Assembly: GCF_009818105.1 (NCBI RefSeq)
Contig: NZ_CP046564.1
Span: 496,001 to 560,000 of the forward strand
DNA: 64,000 bases
Source of the DNA: Bacillus sp. N1-1
GTDB taxonomy: Bacteria; Bacillota; Bacilli; Bacillales; Guptibacillaceae
Direction: 5' to 3'
The translations under genes were made by a program, and so were the position numbers. The first letter of the stretch is position 1. Each line of letters begins with the position of its first letter. Positions 21,535 to 30,444 of this stretch are shown here, in pieces. Below the pieces are notes generated by a model. The model was not told the DNA's origin. It was given only the letters and a program-made list of their open reading frames with translations, and made no database searches.

Positions 21535-21535
21535 A

Positions 21536-21579
21536 AAAGAACGACTTTTCAGCAAAGAGCTGTAAGTCGTTCTTTTTTT
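21536..21579 (+). terminator. Intrinsic terminator of trmL
   Basis: AAGAACGACTT pairs with AAGTCGTTCTT, followed by a T-run. Confidence 0.88.
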
Positions 21580-21607
21580 GATAGACGATCGAAGCGTTAT
21601 TCAGATA

Positions 21608-22016
21608 AAGAGTTCCAATATCTCCGTTTCTAAACGCTCGTCTCCGCTTTTCGTAAGATCCAGCTGCAGTGGGCAGACACTCGGTCACTTCACCTTTTCA
21701 TCCGAACACAAAGACCGTGTTCAAATGAAAAGGCTCCAGTGCCTGCCGTGTCTAACCGCCCACTTCCGCATTTCGTAAGATCCAGCTGCAGTGGCCAGGT
21801 CCTCGATCGCTTCACCCTTCAATCCGAACACAAAGACCGTGTTCATATTGAAGGGCTCCAGCGCTTGTCGGACCTAACCGGCCACTTCCGCTTTTCATTG
21901 ATCCAGCTGCGACTCGCAGAAACTGCGATATTTCACTCTTTCACCAGAACACAAAGAGCGTGTTCTAGTTCAAGAGTTCCAATATCTCCGTTTCTAAACG
22001 CTCGTCTCCGCTTTTC
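21608..22016. repeat. Array of three ~117-bp imperfect palindromic repeats plus a truncated unit
   Basis: A half unit (21608-21652) is followed by three units starting at ATCCAGCTGC (21658-21774, 21780-21896, 21901-22016), each ending CGC(t/a)TTTC. Every unit folds on itself around the same apex, GAACAC-loop-GTGTTC. The long arms differ between units but stay complementary: AGACAC/GTGTCT in unit 1, GGTCC/GGACC in unit 2, AGAAAC/GTTTCT in unit 3. This fills the 485 bp between trmL and the small membrane gene; no protein is credible here. Related non-coding repeats occur in several Bacillales, from memory. Confidence 0.88.
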
Positions 22017-22019
22017 TTG

Positions 22020-22124
22020 TTACCTACTACCTTTTTTGGTTTTGCTTGGTCGGTCGTTGTAGCCAGCTGTGAAGATTGCTGCTAGGAATGCTAGGATTAC
22101 TACTAAAATACCCAGGAAACTCAT
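22020..22124 (-). CDS. Small single-helix membrane protein (34 aa)
   Basis: An unrecognised small gene. It begins MSFLGILVVILAFLAAIFTA, one hydrophobic helix, followed by a short basic tail (GYNDRPSKTKKGSR). GAGGAGG lies 8 nt before the ATG, an excellent ribosome site, which is the main evidence for translation. A TATAAT-like -10 on the minus strand near 22169-22174 could drive it. Its end abuts the repeat array. Function unknown. Confidence 0.65.
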   Translation of the reverse strand: MSFLGILVVILAFLAAIFTAGYNDRPSKTKKGSR

Positions 22125-22298
22125 GGTCTCATCCTCCTCAGGTAAAATTGTGTCCAAATCTACCTCTCATTATAAACCATGTGAGGTGAGGTGTGAATGT
22201 TTTGAGGGGAATTCTTGGTGTTATGGGTGGTTTGAATTGGAAAAAAATACGGTTATTCGATAGGATAGAGATAGAAAGATAAAGGAGGTTTTTTGATC

Positions 22299-22604
22299 AT
22301 GTATGTTGTTATGAATGAATTAAAGGTGCCAGATGAAGCTAAGGACATGATGAAACAACGTTTTGGTAAGAGCGCAGAGAGTATGAAGAATGTAGAAGGC
22401 TGTTTAGAATTTATGTTCCTGGAACAATCTGCTGAGAATGGAAAGTTAATTGTGTTCACGAAGTGGGAAAATGAAGAGGCTTATCAGAACTGGGTGCATT
22501 CCGATTCCTTCAAGAATGCTCATAAAGAAAAGCGTGAATCGAAAGAGAAATCACCCGCAACTGGTAATGAACTTAGTGAGTTTACTGTTGTCTATCATAC
22601 GTAA
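22299..22604 (+). CDS. Antibiotic biosynthesis monooxygenase-fold protein (HmoA/HmoB-like haem oxygenase)
   Basis: A 101-residue single-domain ferredoxin-fold protein. The pattern Asn near the start (VVMNELKVP), KWENEEAY and a downstream W...H (NWVHSDSFKNAH) resembles IsdG-type haem-degrading monooxygenases such as B. subtilis HmoA/HmoB, where Asn, Trp and His form the active site. Haem degradation is therefore possible, but other ABM-fold roles cannot be excluded. AAAGGAGG precedes the start; TTG 22293 is an alternative two codons upstream. Confidence 0.78.
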   Translation: MYVVMNELKVPDEAKDMMKQRFGKSAESMKNVEGCLEFMFLEQSAENGKLIVFTKWENEEAYQNWVHSDSFKNAHKEKRESKEKSPATGNELSEFTVVYHT

Positions 22605-22610
22605 GAGTTA

Positions 22611-22634
22611 GAGCCGGTTTAGCCGGCTCTTTTT
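22611..22634 (+). terminator. Intrinsic terminator
   Basis: GAGCCGG/CCGGCTC stem with T-run after the monooxygenase-fold gene. Confidence 0.88.
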
Positions 22635-22787
22635 GTTTGTTTTATAAAGTTCTTTTGATCTCTCTTTTACGTGAACTTATTTAGCCCTTATCCCTGTCTT
22701 TACGTTCGAAAAGAAAGCCGAATGTTATAGGACATCCCCGCATAACATGTATTAAATCCGATGAATCAAACTTGGAGGGGGCTCGTA

Positions 22788-24683
22788 ATGGATATCTTAC
22801 GTAAAATCCAGCAGCATCGAGAAGATGAAAGGCGGCTGAAGTGGGAGGGAACCTTCAGCGAGTACTTAGACATTATCCGGGAACGACCTGAAGTAGCGCA
22901 GTCAGCTCATTCACGTGTTTATAATATGATAAAAGATGCAGGGATTAAAGAAGTTGATGGAACGCGGAATTATTCTTTTTTTTCTGAAGAACTGTATGGT
23001 CTAGAGGAAGCCATTGAACGTCTTGTCGAAGAATATTTTCATCCAGCTGCAAAACGGTTAGATGTGCGAAAACGAATTCTCTTATTAATGGGGCCTGTTA
23101 GTGGTGGTAAATCAACGCTAGTCACTGTATTAAAAAGAGGTTTGGAAAAATACTCTCATGAAGATTCAGGTGCCGTATATGCAATTAAAGGGTGTCCAAT
23201 GCATGAAGATCCACTCCATTTGATTCCACATCATTTAAGAGATGAGTTCCATGAGGAATATGGAATCCGAATTGAAGGAAGCCTCTCTCCGCTTAACGTT
23301 ATGCGTCTTGAGCAGGAGTATGGTGGTCGTATTGAAGATGTCATGATTGAACGCATTTTCTTTAACGAAGATAAGCGAACAGGTATTGGTACATTTAGTC
23401 CATCAGATCCAAAGTCGCAAGATATAGCAGACTTAACAGGTAGCATTGACTTTTCAACAATCGCTGAGTTTGGATCGGAGTCTGATCCAAGAGCATATCG
23501 ATTTGATGGCGAGTTAAATAAAGCAAATCGCGGTATGATGGAGTTCCAGGAAATGTTGAAATGTGATGAGAAGTTTCTATGGCATTTGCTGTCACTGACA
23601 CAGGAAGGGAATTTCAAGGCAGGGCGCTTTGCTTTAATTTCAGCGGATGAACTAGTCGTGGCCCATACGAATGAAGCGGAGTACCGTTCATTTATATCGA
23701 ACAAAAAGAATGAAGCTCTTCACTCTCGTATTATTGTTATGCCTGTTCCATATAACTTAAAAGTTAGTCAGGAAGAACGTATTTACGAGAAAATGATTCG
23801 TGAAAGCGATGTGGCAGATGTTCATATTGCCCCACATGCTCTTAGAGTGGCTGCTATTTTCTCTATCTTGACGAGGTTAAAAGATACGAATCGTCAGGGA
23901 GTAGATCTTGTTAAGAAGATGCGACTCTATGATGGAGAAATCGTGGAAGGTTTTAATCAAGTAGATGTGGATGAACTTCATAAAGAGCATTCAGATGAAG
24001 GGATGAGCGGAATTGATCCACGGTATGTCATTAACCGGATTTCTTCCACGATTATACGAAAAGAAGTACCGTCCATTAATGCACTAGATGTATTACGTTC
24101 ACTGAAGGATGGACTAGATCAACATGCTTCTATTTCGAAAGAAGACAAAGAGCGCTATATGAACTTTATCTCGATCGCACGGAAAGAATATGATGAAATT
24201 GCGAAGAAAGAAGTTCAGAAAGCTTTTGTATACTCCTATGAAGAAAGTGCGAAGACGTTAATGGATAACTACCTTGATAATGTAGAAGCATACTGTAATA
24301 AAAATAAATTGCGTGATCCACTGACTGGTGAAGAAATGAGTCCAGATGACAAGCTCATGCGTTCGATTGAAGAGCAGATCGGAATCTCTGAAAATGCGAA
24401 GAAAGCATTCCGTGAAGAGATCTTGATTCGAATCTCTGCTTACGCTAGGAAAGGTAAGAAATTTGATTACAATTCTCACGAGCGTTTAAGAGAAGCGATA
24501 CAGAAGAAGTTATTTGCGGACTTAAAAGATGTCGTGAAAATTACAACTTCTTCTAAAACACCAAATGAGAACCAACTGAAAAAAATCAATGAGGTTATTG
24601 CTCGTCTTATCGATGAACATGGTTACAATTCGATTTCAGCCAACGAACTGCTCCGTTATGTTGGAAGTCTCCTAAACCGATAA
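22788..24683 (+). CDS. prkA: PrkA sporulation protein kinase/AAA+ protein
   Basis: A 631-residue protein extremely similar to B. subtilis PrkA. The N-terminal AAA+ domain has Walker A GPVSGGKST (102-110), and the C-terminal region is the protein-kinase A-like domain. In B. subtilis it acts in the mother cell during sporulation; reports describe both kinase and Lon-like protease activity. ATG 22788 is used because GGAGGGG lies just upstream and the family begins MDIL. yhbH lies downstream, separated by a signal peptidase gene and a small gene, unlike the direct neighbourhood I recall in B. subtilis. A sigma-E promoter is expected but not certain here. Confidence 0.97.
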   Translation: MDILRKIQQHREDERRLKWEGTFSEYLDIIRERPEVAQSAHSRVYNMIKDAGIKEVDGTRNYSFFSEELYGLEEAIERLVEEYFHPAAKRLDVRKRILLLMGPVSGGKSTLVTVLKRGLEKYSHEDSGAVYAIKGCPMHEDPLHLIPHHLRDEFHEEYGIRIEGSLSPLNVMRLEQEYGGRIEDVMIERIFFNEDKRTGIGTFSPSDPKSQDIADLTGSIDFSTIAEFGSESDPRAYRFDGELNKANRGMMEFQEMLKCDEKFLWHLLSLTQEGNFKAGRFALISADELVVAHTNEAEYRSFISNKKNEALHSRIIVMPVPYNLKVSQEERIYEKMIRESDVADVHIAPHALRVAAIFSILTRLKDTNRQGVDLVKKMRLYDGEIVEGFNQVDVDELHKEHSDEGMSGIDPRYVINRISSTIIRKEVPSINALDVLRSLKDGLDQHASISKEDKERYMNFISIARKEYDEIAKKEVQKAFVYSYEESAKTLMDNYLDNVEAYCNKNKLRDPLTGEEMSPDDKLMRSIEEQIGISENAKKAFREEILIRISAYARKGKKFDYNSHERLREAIQKKLFADLKDVVKITTSSKTPNENQLKKINEVIARLIDEHGYNSISANELLRYVGSLLNR

Positions 24684-24688
24684 TTTTC

Positions 24689-24725
24689 CAAAAAGCATAC
24701 CTCAAAAAAGGGGTATGCTTTTTGG
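24689..24725 (+). terminator. Intrinsic terminator of prkA
   Basis: AAAAAGCATACC pairs with GGTATGCTTTTT around an A-rich loop. Confidence 0.88.
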
Positions 24726-24841
24726 AATGTTTGAATGTGCCAAACATTCTTTATGTAATCGCTTACCAAACCAGGTGCGCTTGTGCCAGCTAATTAGGAG
24801 TGATAGATTAGACGTAAAGACGTATTGAAAAGAGGTTTGAG

Positions 24842-25399
24842 ATGGAGAAGGAACGCAATCCGCTTTGGGAGTGGATAAAGGCTTTTTCAATAGCTGTCGT
24901 CCTGGCGATTGTTATTCGAGAATTTCTCATCACGAATTATGTGGTACACGGCGAATCGATGATGCCAACGATCCAAGACGGGAATCGTTTAATAATTAAT
25001 AAAATTGGCTATGAAGTATCTGAACCTGATCGGTTTGATCTTGTCGTATTTCATGCGAACGAAGAAGAAGATTATATTAAGAGAGTGATTGGTCTTCCGG
25101 GGGATACAATCGAATACAAAAATGATAATCTCTACGTAAACGGTGAAAAGATGAGCGAACCTTATCTTGAACGATACAAGGATGAGATATTTAACGGTAA
25201 TTTAACGGAAAACTTCAATCTTGAAGATAAAACAGGCAAAATGAAAGTTCCAGAGAACTCTTTATTTTTAATGGGTGATAATCGTAGACATAGTTATGAT
25301 AGTCGGCATATTGGTTTTGTACCAATGGATCAAGTAGTTGGAGAAGTAAACCTTCGTTATTGGCCACTTGAAAAGTTCGACTTCACGTTCGAAAAATGA
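24842..25399 (+). CDS. Type I signal peptidase
   Basis: A 185-residue membrane-anchored serine protease that removes signal peptides from exported proteins. One N-terminal helix (about residues 13-31) is followed by the catalytic Ser39 (HGESMMPT) and the general base Lys80 (YIKRVIGLPGDT). The box GDNRRHSYDSR is also present. Gram-positive Sip type by size. No ER-type (SipW) substitution is seen: the base is Lys, not His. Which of the several Bacillus Sip paralogues it equals cannot be decided. Confidence 0.95.
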   Translation: MEKERNPLWEWIKAFSIAVVLAIVIREFLITNYVVHGESMMPTIQDGNRLIINKIGYEVSEPDRFDLVVFHANEEEDYIKRVIGLPGDTIEYKNDNLYVNGEKMSEPYLERYKDEIFNGNLTENFNLEDKTGKMKVPENSLFLMGDNRRHSYDSRHIGFVPMDQVVGEVNLRYWPLEKFDFTFEK

Positions 25400-25459
25400 A
25401 GTGCAAATAGGTTAATAATGGTTAAGATCTGGGTACGTAGATTAATGAGGTAATGCATG

Positions 25460-25627
25460 ATGGCAGACCGAAAAGATAAACCGGACAATAGCTCAATGGC
25501 AATGGATGAAGAGGAAATGCAGGCGCTTGGTAAAGAGATGGAAGAACTAGAGACGAATGACGAACTTAAGAAAAAAGGTCGTCGTCCAGACCCAGTACAG
25601 CATGAAAAGAAAGACGAGAAAAAATAA
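25460..25627 (+). CDS. Small acidic/charged hypothetical protein (55 aa)
   Basis: A short, highly charged protein (begins MADRKDKPDNSSMAMDEEEM, ends in a Lys-rich tail) predicted to be soluble and disordered or helical. GAGG lies 9 nt before ATG 25460; ATG 25457 is an in-frame alternative. A terminator directly follows the stop codon, which supports it as a real gene. It sits between the signal peptidase gene and yhbH. I do not recognise the family. Confidence 0.65.
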   Translation: MADRKDKPDNSSMAMDEEEMQALGKEMEELETNDELKKKGRRPDPVQHEKKDEKK

Positions 25628-25652
25628 CTCCCAGCTGGGGGTTATTTTTTTT
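25624..25652 (+). terminator. Intrinsic terminator
   Basis: ATAACTCCCAGCTGGGGGTTAT hairpin followed by eight T; overlaps the stop codon of the small gene. Confidence 0.8.
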
Positions 25653-25915
25653 GAAATTAAACGTAGGGATAGCAAAAGAGGAAGAGGAAGGTTCTATATT
25701 TTGTCCAAATCCAATAAGAAGTTCGATAAAACGGTAATTTGTCAGAATTAATTGTCAATTATCGCTTGTATTTGCATAGGATAAAGTATACTATTCAACG
25801 CAGCCAGGGGATGTCCATATAAGGATGCTGCTTTTGAACAATCATCATGAGCGATCATCGATCATTGAATAAATTTCCGATAGAAATTTTATTTTTTTAA
25901 GGAGGGGAATAAGGC

Positions 25916-27085
25916 ATGAAAGACAAGAATTCCAACAATTTCGTCGTCTCTCAGGAGAATTGGTCCCTCCACCGAAAAGGCTATCAGGATCAACAACGCC
26001 ATGCCGAAAAAGTTCAGGATGCTATCCAAAACAATCTCCCGGATCTCATCAGTGAAGAGAACATTATTCTTTCCAACGGTCGAGATGTCATTAAAATACC
26101 AATTCGATCACTTGATGAATATAAAATTCGTTACAACTATGATAAATCAAAGCATGTTGGGCAGGGCGAAGGCGATAGCCAGGTGGGAGACGTAGTAGCA
26201 CGTGATGGCTCCGGCGAAAAGCAGCCAGGAGCAGGTAAGGGTGAAGGAGCCGGTGATCAACCTGGGGAAGATTACTACGAAGCGGAAGTGTCGCTTGTAG
26301 AACTTCAGGATATCCTATTTAAAGAACTTGAATTGCCGAATTTACGTGAAAAAGAAACAGCTGATGTTGTCCAGAAGAAAGTAGAATTTAACGATATTCG
26401 AAAAACTGGTCTAATGGGTAATATTGATAAAAAACGCACCATATTAACTGCGTATAAACGAAATGCCATTAGCGGTAAACCAGCAATTGCACCGATCTAT
26501 CAAGATGATCTTCGTTTTAAAACGTGGAATGAAGAAATTAAGCGTGAGTCAAAAGCGGTTGTTTTGGCGATGATGGATACAAGTGGCTCGATGGGAAAAT
26601 GGGAAAAGTATATGGCTAGAAGCTTTTTCTTCTGGATGTCTCGTTTTCTTAGGTCAAAATACGAAACAGTGGAGATCGAGTTTATCGCTCATCATACAGA
26701 GGCAAAAGTCGTCACAGAAGACGATTTTTTTTCAAAAGGAGAAAGCGGTGGAACGATTTGTTCATCCGCTTATCGAAAAGCGCTTGAATTAATTGATGAA
26801 AAGTATTCTCCATCTCGCTATAATATCTATCCATTTCACTTCTCAGATGGTGATAATTTAACGTCTGATAACACAAGATGCGTTAAACTGGTGAATCAAA
26901 TCATGAAGGTATCCAATATGTTCGGATATGGAGAAGTAAATGCTTATAACAGACACTCTACACTAATGAGCGCTTATAAGAATATCCATGACCCGAAATT
27001 TAGGCATTATATTTTAAAAGAGAAAAAAGATGTTTACCATGCCATGAAAAGTTTCTTTCGAAAAGAAGAAGAAGTTCGTTCATAA
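25916..27085 (+). CDS. yhbH: YhbH sporulation/stress protein (UPF0229)
   Basis: A 389-residue cytosolic protein of the YhbH/YeaH family. A disordered Gly-rich stretch (about residues 80-120) leads to a von Willebrand A-like domain with a MIDAS-type motif ([13 protein letters not shown]). It belongs with PrkA and SpoVR to a conserved functional trio (YeaG-YeaH-YcgB in E. coli); spoVR is also in this window. AAGGAGGGG precedes the ATG. Confidence 0.94.
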   Translation: MKDKNSNNFVVSQENWSLHRKGYQDQQRHAEKVQDAIQNNLPDLISEENIILSNGRDVIKIPIRSLDEYKIRYNYDKSKHVGQGEGDSQVGDVVARDGSGEKQPGAGKGEGAGDQPGEDYYEAEVSLVELQDILFKELELPNLREKETADVVQKKVEFNDIRKTGLMGNIDKKRTILTAYKRNAISGKPAIAPIYQDDLRFKTWNEEIKRESKAVVLAMMDTSGSMGKWEKYMARSFFFWMSRFLRSKYETVEIEFIAHHTEAKVVTEDDFFSKGESGGTICSSAYRKALELIDEKYSPSRYNIYPFHFSDGDNLTSDNTRCVKLVNQIMKVSNMFGYGEVNAYNRHSTLMSAYKNIHDPKFRHYILKEKKDVYHAMKSFFRKEEEVRS

Positions 27086-27112
27086 AACTTCCCTTAAATG
27101 GGGAGTTTTTTT
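27084..27112 (+). terminator. Intrinsic terminator of yhbH
   Basis: AACTTCCC/GGGGAGTT stem with a long T-run. Confidence 0.8.
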
Positions 27113-27210
27113 CTTTTTGTATGGTAAGTAACGGATTACCAGCAACATTAAGCTTTTAGTTAAGAAAGGAAAGAGCATACTAATGGGAAGAAAAAATAGG
27201 AGGGACGCTG

Positions 27211-28080
27211 ATGAAGTTTTTATTCGCTCTTTTTTTCTCCCACCTTATCCTATTACAAATGCCGTATATCGTGACTGCAGAAACAAATTTGGTTGAGGTC
27301 CACTTTCTGGATGTTGGACAGGCTGATAGTATTTTAATTAAATTTGGAGAAGAAACCATGTTAGTGGACGCAGGTGATAATGGTGATGGGGGAATGGTAA
27401 CCAATTATTTAAAAGAGATAGGAGTTACGCAACTGGATTATCTCGTAGCTACTCACCCTCACCATGATCATATCGGAGGCATGGATGAGGTGATAAAAGG
27501 TTTTGATGTGGGACGGGTGCTGATGCCTGATGTATCTTATCCGACCACTCATTATAAATCTTTACTCAAGGAAATGAAGAAAAAAGACATTCCTGTTACG
27601 ACGGCGCACGAAGGCGTGAAAATAAAACTCGGTCGTCGTGTTAGTGTACAGGTGATTTCACCTTCCGGAAATGCGGAGTACGAGGATTTTAACGATTACA
27701 GTGCAGTACTTCGTCTTAAACATGGGGATAATCGTTTTTTATTTATGGGGGATGCCGGTGTAGAAGTAGAAAAGCAAATGCTCGGTGGATTGAAAAAGAA
27801 GCAGCTAGTATCTGAAGTGTTGAAAATCGGCCATCACGGAGCAAACTCTGCAACTACAGATGCATTTATAAAAGCTGTGAGTCCTGAAACTGCTGTGATT
27901 TCAGTAGGGAAAGATAACCGGTATCATTTTCCGGATAATGATGTGCTCCAAAGGTTGCGTGGGAATGATATTTCCATTCTTAGAACGGATCAAATTGGAA
28001 CGATTATTGCAAAAAGTGACGGAAAGAATATTACCTTCCATACCGAAAATAATCTTATCTCACATAAAAAGGAAAAATAA
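27211..28080 (+). CDS. Secreted ComEC/Rec2-like metallo-beta-lactamase-fold hydrolase
   Basis: A 289-residue protein with an N-terminal signal peptide (hydrophobic to about residue 23, TAET cleavage region) and an MBL domain. The motif THPHHDHIGG (H82/H84/H85-D86-H87 zone) binds the metals; KIGHHGANSATTD supplies another ligand. The start VEVHFLDVGQADSILI is typical of the C-terminal nuclease domain of ComEC and of stand-alone exported relatives, which may degrade extracellular nucleic acid. Substrate not proven. Confidence 0.88.
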   Translation: MKFLFALFFSHLILLQMPYIVTAETNLVEVHFLDVGQADSILIKFGEETMLVDAGDNGDGGMVTNYLKEIGVTQLDYLVATHPHHDHIGGMDEVIKGFDVGRVLMPDVSYPTTHYKSLLKEMKKKDIPVTTAHEGVKIKLGRRVSVQVISPSGNAEYEDFNDYSAVLRLKHGDNRFLFMGDAGVEVEKQMLGGLKKKQLVSEVLKIGHHGANSATTDAFIKAVSPETAVISVGKDNRYHFPDNDVLQRLRGNDISILRTDQIGTIIAKSDGKNITFHTENNLISHKKEK

Positions 28081-28164
28081 TATATTCGAATTGAGTCTAC
28101 ACTATAACGGTGGAAGGCAATGCCTTTCCAAGCTCAATGATCATACAACCTGGGAGGAATGCTT

Positions 28165-28596
28165 GTGCAAAACAATCTGCAAAATCTCATGTCTAAGAAC
28201 ATTGTGTCTGTAACGCCAGAGCAGTCCATTCAAGAAGCAGCCGCGTTAATGAACCAACACAATATTGGCTCATTACCAGTAATGAAAAACGGTCAGCTTT
28301 ATGGAATGGTCACGGATCGTGATATTACAACTCGTGCCACTGCGACTGGAGGAAATGCTAATTGTCAGGTGAGTCAATGTATGTCTGATAACATTGTTTC
28401 AGCCACTTCTAACATGAGTGCAGAAGAAGCAGCGGCTTTAATGGCTCAGAATCAAATCCGACGCTTGCCTGTCGTAGAAAACAATCAGGTGGTTGGTATG
28501 GTATCACTTGGAGATTTTGCAACTAAAACTCCTGAGCAACAAGAAGCGGGTACAGCGCTATCTAGCATTTCTCAGAATAGTACTCCGAAGGCGTAA
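28165..28596 (+). CDS. Tandem CBS-domain protein (YhcV-like)
   Basis: A 143-residue protein made of two CBS domains (about 7-60 and 72-125), each with the GxLPVM/RLPVVENNQVVGMV pattern. Paired CBS domains form a Bateman module that binds adenine nucleotides. No catalytic domain is attached, so a sensor role is inferred. Start GTG 28165 has GGAGG 7 nt upstream; the ATG two codons earlier overlaps the ribosome site. The size matches B. subtilis YhcV. Confidence 0.85.
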   Translation: MQNNLQNLMSKNIVSVTPEQSIQEAAALMNQHNIGSLPVMKNGQLYGMVTDRDITTRATATGGNANCQVSQCMSDNIVSATSNMSAEEAAALMAQNQIRRLPVVENNQVVGMVSLGDFATKTPEQQEAGTALSSISQNSTPKA

Positions 28597-28600
28597 AGCA

Positions 28601-28634
28601 AGGGAGACTGACGTTGTCAGTCTCCTCTCTTTTT
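28601..28634 (+). terminator. Intrinsic terminator
   Basis: GGAGACTGAC/GTCAGTCTCC stem, T-rich tail, after the CBS gene. Confidence 0.88.
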
Positions 28635-28711
28635 ACATATGATAAAATCAAGGTACAAACAGACCTAAAAAGGGTACATAGTAAAATAGATCTAAAGTGG
28701 AGGGAAAGCAG

Positions 28712-30247
28712 ATGTCAGAATTAGACGTATCGAAATTCGAAAAAAAGATTGAGATCAGGCAAATTCGTCACGAGGATATCGACGAAATCCTAGCGTTACA
28801 AAAAAAGTGTTTTCCTGGAATGGATCCCTGGAAAAGAGAACACCTGGAAAGTCACCTTGATATCTTTCCGGAAGGTCAGTTTTGTGTAGAGCTTGAGGGA
28901 GAAATTATTGGTTCCTGTTCAAGTCTGATGGTTAACTTTGATGAGTACGATGACCAGCATACATGGGACGATATTACAGATGAAGGTTATATTACAAACC
29001 ATAATCCAGATGGCTATAACCTATATGGAATTGAAGTAATGGTTCATCCTGAATATAGAAGAATGAAGATCGGCAAGCGCTTATACGATGCACGTAAAGA
29101 TCTTGCTCGGGAATTAAATGTTAAGAGTATTATAATCGGTGGACGAATTCCGAATTATCATAAACATGCAGATGAAATGAAGGCATCTGAATATGTTGAG
29201 GAAGTAAAATTCCAAAATATTTATGATCCTGTGTTAACGTTCCAGTTAATGAATGGTTTTAACGTGATGAGGATCAATCCGAACTACTTACCAGACGATA
29301 AAGCTTCAAAGCAGTTCGCTACATTAATGGAGTGGAACAATGTTGAATACAAAGCCGTAACAAGACGACATTTTAGGTCCTCTTTCCCTGTGAGAATCTG
29401 CGCCATTCAATATGCTATGAAGAAGATAAATTCCTTTGAGGAGTTTGCAAACCAGGTTGAATATTATGTAGATGTGGCAGCTGACTTTGGCTCTGATTTC
29501 GCCGTTTTCCCTGAGATCTTTACAACACAACTTATGTCGTTTATGGATGAGAAAATTCCAAGTAAAGCCGTGCGTAAATTAACGGAGTATACAGAGCCTT
29601 ACATTGAACTTTTCACTGAATTAGCAGTTAAATACAATGTGAACATTATTGGTGGCTCTCACTTTGTATTAGAGGATGAAAAGATCTACAATATTGCATA
29701 TTTGTTTAGAAGAGACGGAACGATTGAAAAACAGTATAAAATTCATGTAACACCGAATGAGCGACGCTGGTGGGGCATCCACGGTTCTGATGGTATAGAA
29801 GTTTTCGATACAGACTGTGGTAAAATCGCGATTCAAATTTGTTATGATATTGAATTTCCTGAGCTCGGTCGGATTGCAACAGATAAAGGGGCAAATATTC
29901 TTTTTACACCTTTCTGTACCGATGATCGTCAAGGATATTTACGTGTACGTTACTGCGCTCAGGCTAGAGCGGTTGAAAATCAAATTTATACGGTTATTGC
30001 TGGTACAATCGGCAACCTTTCTCAAGTAGAAAATATGGATGTCCAGTATGCGCAATCCGGCATTTTTACGCCATCTGACTTTGCATTTTCAAGAGACGGC
30101 ATTGCTGGAGAGTGTCACCCGAATATTGAAACTGTCGTTGTAGGGGATGTCGATCTTGAAATTCTAAGAAGGCAGCGTCAGTCTGGAACGGTTCGTCAAT
30201 TACGAGATCGTCGAAAAGACTTATATGAAATTCATTATAAAAAGTAA
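28712..30247 (+). CDS. yhcX: GNAT acetyltransferase - carbon-nitrogen hydrolase fusion (YhcX-like)
   Basis: A 511-residue two-domain protein. Residues about 10-215 are a GNAT N-acetyltransferase domain (VMVHPEYRRMKIGKRLYDAR is the acetyl-CoA loop). Residues about 230-500 are a nitrilase-superfamily hydrolase with the Glu-Lys-Cys triad (VFPEIF, YKIHVTPNE, IQICYDIEFPE). This architecture matches B. subtilis YhcX. The substrate is unknown; amide hydrolysis coupled to acetyl transfer is inferred. GGAGGG precedes ATG 28712. Confidence 0.92.
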   Translation: MSELDVSKFEKKIEIRQIRHEDIDEILALQKKCFPGMDPWKREHLESHLDIFPEGQFCVELEGEIIGSCSSLMVNFDEYDDQHTWDDITDEGYITNHNPDGYNLYGIEVMVHPEYRRMKIGKRLYDARKDLARELNVKSIIIGGRIPNYHKHADEMKASEYVEEVKFQNIYDPVLTFQLMNGFNVMRINPNYLPDDKASKQFATLMEWNNVEYKAVTRRHFRSSFPVRICAIQYAMKKINSFEEFANQVEYYVDVAADFGSDFAVFPEIFTTQLMSFMDEKIPSKAVRKLTEYTEPYIELFTELAVKYNVNIIGGSHFVLEDEKIYNIAYLFRRDGTIEKQYKIHVTPNERRWWGIHGSDGIEVFDTDCGKIAIQICYDIEFPELGRIATDKGANILFTPFCTDDRQGYLRVRYCAQARAVENQIYTVIAGTIGNLSQVENMDVQYAQSGIFTPSDFAFSRDGIAGECHPNIETVVVGDVDLEILRRQRQSGTVRQLRDRRKDLYEIHYKK

Positions 30248-30271
30248 GCCGTTCAACGGCTTGCTTTTTTT
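30244..30271 (+). terminator. Intrinsic terminator
   Basis: GTAAGCCG/CGGCTTGC stem with T-run; begins at the stop codon of the yhcX-like gene. Confidence 0.85.
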
Positions 30272-30444
30272 GTCGTTTTTTAGGAAGTGGTGTTTTTTTC
30301 CTAAATAGCATTGGCTGATCACCCAATTCGTATTATGATTGAGTAAGAATAGGAGAAAATCTGACCAAAAAGGAAGGACTTCAGTCGGTTTTCTAGAAAT
30401 GATACAAACGTGATAAAGAAGCTATACATAACAGGAGGAAAAAA

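Noticed and set aside
21578..22263. Three plus-strand frames of 64-107 codons through the repeat array
   Set aside because: They follow the repeated units, lack ribosome sites, and the palindromes explain the open frames.
23231..23704. 157-codon minus-strand frame inside prkA
   Set aside because: It lies fully within the highly conserved prkA sequence and has no ribosome site; it is a shadow frame.
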